From NCBI GenBank assembly GCA_002359895.1, contig DEOB01000010.1, positions 318,378-382,377 on the forward strand: 64,000 nucleotides of DNA. Direction: 5' to 3'. Source of the DNA: Stenotrophomonas sp. UBA2629. GTDB taxonomy: Bacteria > Pseudomonadota > Gammaproteobacteria > Xanthomonadales > Xanthomonadaceae. The translations under genes were made by a program, and so were the position numbers. Under the pieces are notes generated by a model that saw nothing but the letters and a program-made list of their open reading frames with translations, had not been told where the DNA came from and did not search any database. Below are positions 60,383-64,000 of the stretch, in pieces. Within the stretch, counting starts at the first letter, position 1. Every line of letters starts with the position of its first letter.

Positions 60383-61762
60383 TTGTCGAGCCCCAGCCAC
60401 GTCGCCGATACCCCCATCACTGACCGCGACCAGCTGGTCCAGAACATTGCCTCGGGCGAAAAGCCCAAGTCGCAATGGCGGATCGGCACCGAGCACGAAA
60501 AGTTCGGGTTCCGCCTCGATGACCTGCGTCCGCCCACCTTTGAAGGCGACCGCGGCATTGAAGCCCTGCTTACCGGGCTCACCCGTTTTGGCTGGGAGCC
60601 GGTGCGCGAAAGTATCGGTGAAGGGCCGGGCAACATCATTGCCCTGCTGCGCGACAGCGCCTCGGTGTCGTTGGAGCCAGCCGGGCAGTTGGAGTTGTCC
60701 GGCGCGGCGCTGGAAAACATCCACCAGACCTGTGTGGAAACCGGCACGCATCTCAATGAAGTAGCCCAGGTGGCTGGCGAGCTGCAGTTGGGTTTCCTCG
60801 GCATGGGCTTCCAGCCCAAGTGGGCGCGTGCGGACATGCCGTGGATGCCCAAGGGCCGCTACCAGATCATGAAAAGCTACATGCCCAAGGTCGGTTCGCT
60901 TGGCCTGGACATGATGACCCGCACCTGCACCGTGCAGGTCAACCTGGATTACGCCTCCGAGGCGGACATGGTGAAGAAGTTCCGTGTGTCGTTGGCGTTG
61001 CAGCCGATTGCCACGGCGCTGTTCGCCGATTCGCCGTTCACCGAAGGCAGGCCCAATGGCTACCTGAGCTACCGCTCGCACATCTGGACCGACACCGACG
61101 CCGGCCGCACCGGCATGCTCGATTTCGTGTTCGAAGATGGCTTTGGTTACGAGCGTTATGTGGACTACCTGCTCGACGTGCCGATGTATTTCTCCTACCG
61201 CGACGGCATCTATCACGACGCCAGCGGGCAGAGCTTCCGTGACTTCATGCAGGGCAAGCTGCCGGTGCTGCCGGGTGCGATGCCGACCTTGCGCGACTGG
61301 TCGGACCACATGACCACCGCGTTCCCGGAAGTGCGTTTGAAGAAGTACCTGGAAATGCGCGGTGCCGACAGCGGCCCGTGGAGCCGCATCTGTGCGCTGC
61401 CGGCGTTCTGGGTGGGCTTGCTGTACGACCAGACCGCGCTGGATGCGGCGTGGGATCTGGTCAAGGATTTCAGCTTGGTTGAGCGCAACATCCTGCGCGA
61501 TGGCGTGCCCAGGCAGGCGATGAATCTGCCGTTCCGCAATGGCACCGTGCGCGACCTTGCCGCACGCGCGCTGGAGATTTCACGCGATGGCCTGCGCCGT
61601 CGTGCCGCGCTCAACAGCGATGGTCAGGACGAAACGCATTACCTGGATGTGCTGCAGGAAATCGTGGACTCCGGCAAGACCGCTGCCGAGCGCAAGCTGG
61701 AGCTGTTCCATGGCCGTTGGAACGGCAACGTGGAGCCGGTGTTCAGCGAATTCGCCTACTGA
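60383..61762 (+). CDS. gshA: Glutamate-cysteine ligase, plant type
   Basis: It makes gamma-glutamylcysteine, the first step of glutathione synthesis. The 459-aa protein is of the GCS2/plant-type class found in Xanthomonadaceae and alpha-proteobacteria, not the E. coli class. Typical segments are WRIGTEHEKFGF, SLEPAGQLELSG, MMTRTCTVQVNLDY, NGYLSYRSHIWTDTDAGRTG and FVFEDGFGYERYV. The start is probably the TTG at 60383 (LSSPSHVADTP); the in-frame ATG at 60326 would put the leader hairpin inside the gene. A glutaredoxin-like gene and a GST follow. Confidence 0.92.
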   Translation: MSSPSHVADTPITDRDQLVQNIASGEKPKSQWRIGTEHEKFGFRLDDLRPPTFEGDRGIEALLTGLTRFGWEPVRESIGEGPGNIIALLRDSASVSLEPAGQLELSGAALENIHQTCVETGTHLNEVAQVAGELQLGFLGMGFQPKWARADMPWMPKGRYQIMKSYMPKVGSLGLDMMTRTCTVQVNLDYASEADMVKKFRVSLALQPIATALFADSPFTEGRPNGYLSYRSHIWTDTDAGRTGMLDFVFEDGFGYERYVDYLLDVPMYFSYRDGIYHDASGQSFRDFMQGKLPVLPGAMPTLRDWSDHMTTAFPEVRLKKYLEMRGADSGPWSRICALPAFWVGLLYDQTALDAAWDLVKDFSLVERNILRDGVPRQAMNLPFRNGTVRDLAARALEISRDGLRRRAALNSDGQDETHYLDVLQEIVDSGKTAAERKLELFHGRWNGNVEPVFSEFAY

Positions 61763-61778
61763 GCGGCCCGTGCATCTC

Positions 61779-61815
61779 CGGCCTGCTGGCGCCCTTGAGG
61801 CGCGCCGGCAGGCCG
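61779..61815 (+). terminator. Long hairpin downstream of gshA
   Basis: CGGCCTGCTGGCGC (61779-61792) pairs with GCGCCGGCAGGCCG (61802-61815), 14 bp with one G-T pair. Only TGTT follows, so termination may be partial. Confidence 0.5.
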
Positions 61816-61855
61816 TGTTAGCGTCGCCGCCAGACACGATGTGCAGGGACGCGCA

Positions 61856-62239
61856 ATGAATCGGATTCTTTGGATGCTGTTGCTGCTGGGCGTAGCCGGC
61901 GGTGCGGCGCAGATGTACACGCGTTACAACGCCGAGCAAGAGCTGTTGCAGGCCGCCGCCGATGCCAAGGTGTTGCCAGACCGCAACGTGATTGATGTCT
62001 ATGGCCGCCCCGGCTGTGCGTATACCAGCGGCATGCTGGCCGATCTGGAGCAGGCCGGCGTGCCGATTCGTTTCCACAACATCGACTACCCGTACAAGCA
62101 GGCGGCCTTCCAGGAGCGCTTTGCCGGTAGCGGCTTGGCAACCGAGCGCGGTTACGCCTTGCCGATAATCGCCGTGGCCGGGCAGCAGTTGGCGCGGCCG
62201 CAGTCCTCAAGCGTGCTGTACGCCTACCGCAACCGCTGA
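61856..62239 (+). CDS. Membrane-anchored glutaredoxin-like protein
   Basis: The product is 127 aa. An N-terminal hydrophobic anchor (RILWMLLLLGVAGGAAQ) is followed by a thioredoxin-fold domain with VIDVYGRPGCAYTSGM, a single-Cys (monothiol) version of the glutaredoxin site, and ERGYALPIIAVAG with the cis-Pro region. Position after gshA supports a glutathione link. AGGGA lies about 8 bases before the ATG. Confidence 0.72.
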   Translation: MNRILWMLLLLGVAGGAAQMYTRYNAEQELLQAAADAKVLPDRNVIDVYGRPGCAYTSGMLADLEQAGVPIRFHNIDYPYKQAAFQERFAGSGLATERGYALPIIAVAGQQLARPQSSSVLYAYRNR

Positions 62240-62293
62240 CGGCAATCACACGGCCGGTTATAGACTGCGTGCTCCAGTCGCGGAGTTGCACGC

Positions 62294-62932
62294 ATGACCA
62301 GCCTTGCCGAGGAAATTGTTTTCTACACCCACCCGCAATCGCGCGGACGTATCGTGCGCTGGATGTTGGAAGAGGTGGGGCAGCCGTATCGCGCCGAGGT
62401 GCGCGGCTATGGCGAAAGCATGAAGTCGCCCGAGTACCTGGCCATCAACCCGATGGGCAAGGTGCCGGCCATCGTCCATCGCGGCACAGTGGTGACCGAA
62501 GGCGCGGCCATCTGCAGCTATCTGGCCGATGCGTTTCCCGCAGCACGCTTGGCTCCTGCGTTGGATGACCCGCAGCGCGGCAGCTACTTCCGCTGGTTGT
62601 TCTTCGCTGCCGGGCCGGTCGAGGCAGCCGTCACCGCCAAGGCGATGGGCTTGCTGGCGCCGCCGGAGAAAGCCGGAATGGTGGGCTATGGCAGCTTCGA
62701 GCAGACCGTTGATACGTTGGAAGCCGCTGTGTCAGGCGCATCACCGTGGTTGCTGGGTGAGCATTTCACTGCTGCGGATGTATACGTGGGCAGCCAAGTG
62801 TTGTGGGGCCTGATGTTCAAGACATTGCCCGCGCGCGATGCGTTCAGCACGTATGGTCAACGCCTGCAGGCACGCGAAGCGTGGCAGCGTGCGGCGGCAC
62901 TGGATGACGCGTTGATTCCCGCACGCGACTGA
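62294..62932 (+). CDS. Glutathione S-transferase family protein
   Basis: The product is 212 aa. The N-terminal thioredoxin-like domain has YTHPQSRGRIVRWMLEEVG and NPMGKVPAIV with the cis-Pro, and TEGAAICSYLAD binds the glutathione glutamate. The C-terminal helical domain ends in ALIPARD. The conjugated substrate is unknown. It is the third glutathione-related gene in a row. TTATAG near 62256 may be a -10. Confidence 0.88.
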   Translation: MTSLAEEIVFYTHPQSRGRIVRWMLEEVGQPYRAEVRGYGESMKSPEYLAINPMGKVPAIVHRGTVVTEGAAICSYLADAFPAARLAPALDDPQRGSYFRWLFFAAGPVEAAVTAKAMGLLAPPEKAGMVGYGSFEQTVDTLEAAVSGASPWLLGEHFTAADVYVGSQVLWGLMFKTLPARDAFSTYGQRLQAREAWQRAAALDDALIPARD

Positions 62933-62964
62933 TTGCGGCTACGCGCGGGCTGTGCAGAGGCGGG

Positions 62965-63023
62965 CCGTCGCAGCGGCACACACGACAAGTGGCAGACATC
63001 TCAACATCTGCCACCTGCGACGG
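62965..63023. terminator. Nested inverted repeats between convergent genes
   Basis: CCGTCGCAG (62965-62973) pairs with CTGCGACGG (63015-63023), enclosing GTGGCAGA/TCTGCCAC (62989-62996 with 63007-63014). The structure reaches to 2 bases before the stop of the minus-strand gene. No T run is present in either direction. Confidence 0.5.
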
Positions 63024-63025
63024 GG

Positions 63026-63364
63026 TCACGCAGTGGCCAATGCGCTCAGGTGTTGTTCGAAGCCACCGCTGCCGCTGGCGGCATTGATGTGGTCGAAGTA
63101 GTCATACCAGCCGCTGGCGCGGATGCCGGCGAGCAGTGCATCGCGCAAGGCGGGATCGGGAAAGCGCCAGATGCCGAGGAATTTGTGCGCACTGGCCTGG
63201 TCGATGCCGGCTTGGGTTCCAGCAAGTGCCAACACCTCCACGCCCATGCTGGCCAGCGGTGCCATTGCCGACTGAATGCCCTGCAGAAAGTGGTTTCGTT
63301 GCGCGGCGGGTAAGGCCTGCCAGTTGGCATTGGGTGAGTACAGTTCCACCAGATAGTGCGACAC
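63026..63364 (-). CDS. Small conserved protein, YCII/DUF6616-like
   Basis: The product is 112 aa. MSHYLVELYSPNANWQALPA and the pattern of alternating strands and helices suggest a ferredoxin-like alpha/beta-barrel family (YCII or DUF6616 type). FLGIWRFPDPALRDALLAGI and WYDYFDHINA are probably its conserved parts. The function is unknown. It follows the MarR gene by 66 bases on the same strand and may be its target. Confidence 0.6.
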   Translation of the reverse strand: MSHYLVELYSPNANWQALPAAQRNHFLQGIQSAMAPLASMGVEVLALAGTQAGIDQASAHKFLGIWRFPDPALRDALLAGIRASGWYDYFDHINAASGSGGFEQHLSALATA

Positions 63365-63430
63365 GTCTTCTCCTTGGGTTTGCAGATTGCGCGCTGTGCG
63401 GTTGTTTGTGTGAGGTTCGTCGGTTTGGGA

Positions 63431-63931
63431 TCAACGGCTGAGGTTGTCGGCGACCTTGTCCAGCAGCGATGTGAGCTGACGACGCTCGGTTTTGCTCAGG
63501 TTGCCGAACAACCCGGCAATCCACCGGCCATGCTGGTCGAACACTTTCTTTGCGACCTGCTTGCCCTTGCGGGTGAGGTGGATGCGCAGCGCCCGGCGGT
63601 CATTGATGTCGGCAGTGCGCTCGATCAACGCCTCGCGTTCCAGCCCATCCAACAAGCCGGTGACGGTGGCGCGGGTGACGCCCGCCTGCTCGGCCAACAC
63701 GTTGGGTGCCAGTCCATCTTCAGCTGCTTCCAGCAGGAACAGCAGCACGAAGCGGCCTTCCGACAATCCATACGGCGCCAGCAAGGTGGCGCAGTCGCGG
63801 TCGATGGCAGAGGCCAACGACAGGGTCTGGAAGCACAGGCGCAGGCCGTCCACGTCCGCCAGTTGCCGCCGCTGGGCTTCCTGGATGAGCGCGTTGTATT
63901 TCTGAGCGAGCTGCATGATGGTTGGTGCCAT
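63431..63931 (-). CDS. MarR-family transcriptional regulator
   Basis: The product is 166 aa. The winged helix runs through LAPYGLSEGRFVLLFLLEAA, VLAEQAGVTRATVTGLLDGL, and the wing ERTADINDRRALRIHLTRKG. MarR proteins usually repress their own gene and an adjacent one. The ATG at 63931 has no ribosome site; a second in-frame ATG lies 15 bases downstream. Confidence 0.88.
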   Translation of the reverse strand: MAPTIMQLAQKYNALIQEAQRRQLADVDGLRLCFQTLSLASAIDRDCATLLAPYGLSEGRFVLLFLLEAAEDGLAPNVLAEQAGVTRATVTGLLDGLEREALIERTADINDRRALRIHLTRKGKQVAKKVFDQHGRWIAGLFGNLSKTERRQLTSLLDKVADNLSR

Positions 63932-63956
63932 ATGGTATGGCGCCTAACTATATAGG
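63931..63956 (-). promoter_or_regulatory. marR promoter and possible operator
   Basis: On the minus strand TATAGT (63950-63945) is a likely -10, 13 bases before the ATG, so the 5' leader would be only a few bases. The -10 adjoins TAGGCGCCATA and CTATATAG, both partly palindromic and possible sites for the MarR dimer. Upstream sequence is limited by the window end. Confidence 0.35.
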
Positions 63957-64000
63957 GATGTGCGCTTCTTGCAAGTGTTCAAGATCGGGCGACGTGCGCG

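Overview
The window is a GC-rich chromosomal segment from a gamma-proteobacterium of the Xanthomonadaceae, most likely Stenotrophomonas. Three things point there: short palindromes beginning GTAG and arranged as GTAG...CTAC pairs, as in the S. maltophilia SMAG repeat family; a nag locus (TonB-dependent receptors, GH20 hexosaminidases, Glk-type kinases, nagP-nagR-nagB-II-nagA-nagX) laid out as in Xanthomonas; and plant-type gshA. I see no rRNA, tRNA, phage, insertion sequence or CRISPR array.

Layout. 1-7.7 kb is a cell-wall block: the end of mreD, mrdA (PBP2), mrdB (RodA), then mltB, rlpA and dacC. Between rodA and mltB lies a 439-base gap with a perfect Anr/FNR-type box, a fitting -10 and a hairpin-rich stretch ending in a strong terminator, which I read as a candidate oxygen-controlled small RNA. 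7.9-12 kb has an LpxR-like lipid A deacylase and two CsgG-like secreted paralogues, one carrying a 102-bp tandem repeat. 12.3-19 kb holds ybeD-lipB-lipA (lipoate), prc, an unrecognised secreted protein and a short NAD-type 6-phosphogluconate dehydrogenase. 19-23 kb is a three-gene sensor kinase / receiver / hybrid kinase operon. 23-26 kb has folK, a pteridine reductase, a MidA-type methyltransferase and a VanZ-like protein.

26-45.4 kb is the N-acetylglucosamine island. Two copies of a kinase-TonB receptor-hexosaminidase module run on the minus strand and the nagP-nagR-nagB-II-nagA-nagX operon runs divergently on the plus strand. Three copies of a TGACAACG(A/T)TGT-type operator lie at the three promoters and suggest one NagR (LacI-family) regulon. 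The receptors would import chito-oligosaccharides, the hexosaminidases release GlcNAc, NagP brings it inside, the kinases phosphorylate it, and NagA and NagB-II convert it to fructose-6-phosphate.

45.4-47 kb is a rearranged junction: an S41 peptidase-like gene sits between nagX and cca, flanked by SMAG pairs and by short duplicated copies of the 3' ends of both neighbours. 47-64 kb holds cca, a DUF6624 protein whose start codon lies in a 12-bp inverted repeat, slt, an orphan exbD, an RhtA-like exporter, an EEP nuclease, two DsbA-like lipoproteins, cytochrome c4, engB, a metallo-beta-lactamase-fold enzyme, an AraC regulator with a VIT transporter, gshA, a glutaredoxin-like protein, a GST, a small conserved protein and a MarR regulator. 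Several genes (mltB, ybeD, rhtA) have a -10 element 6-7 bases from the ATG and no Shine-Dalgarno, suggesting leaderless mRNAs.

All calls come from reading the sequence and recognising families; no database search was run.
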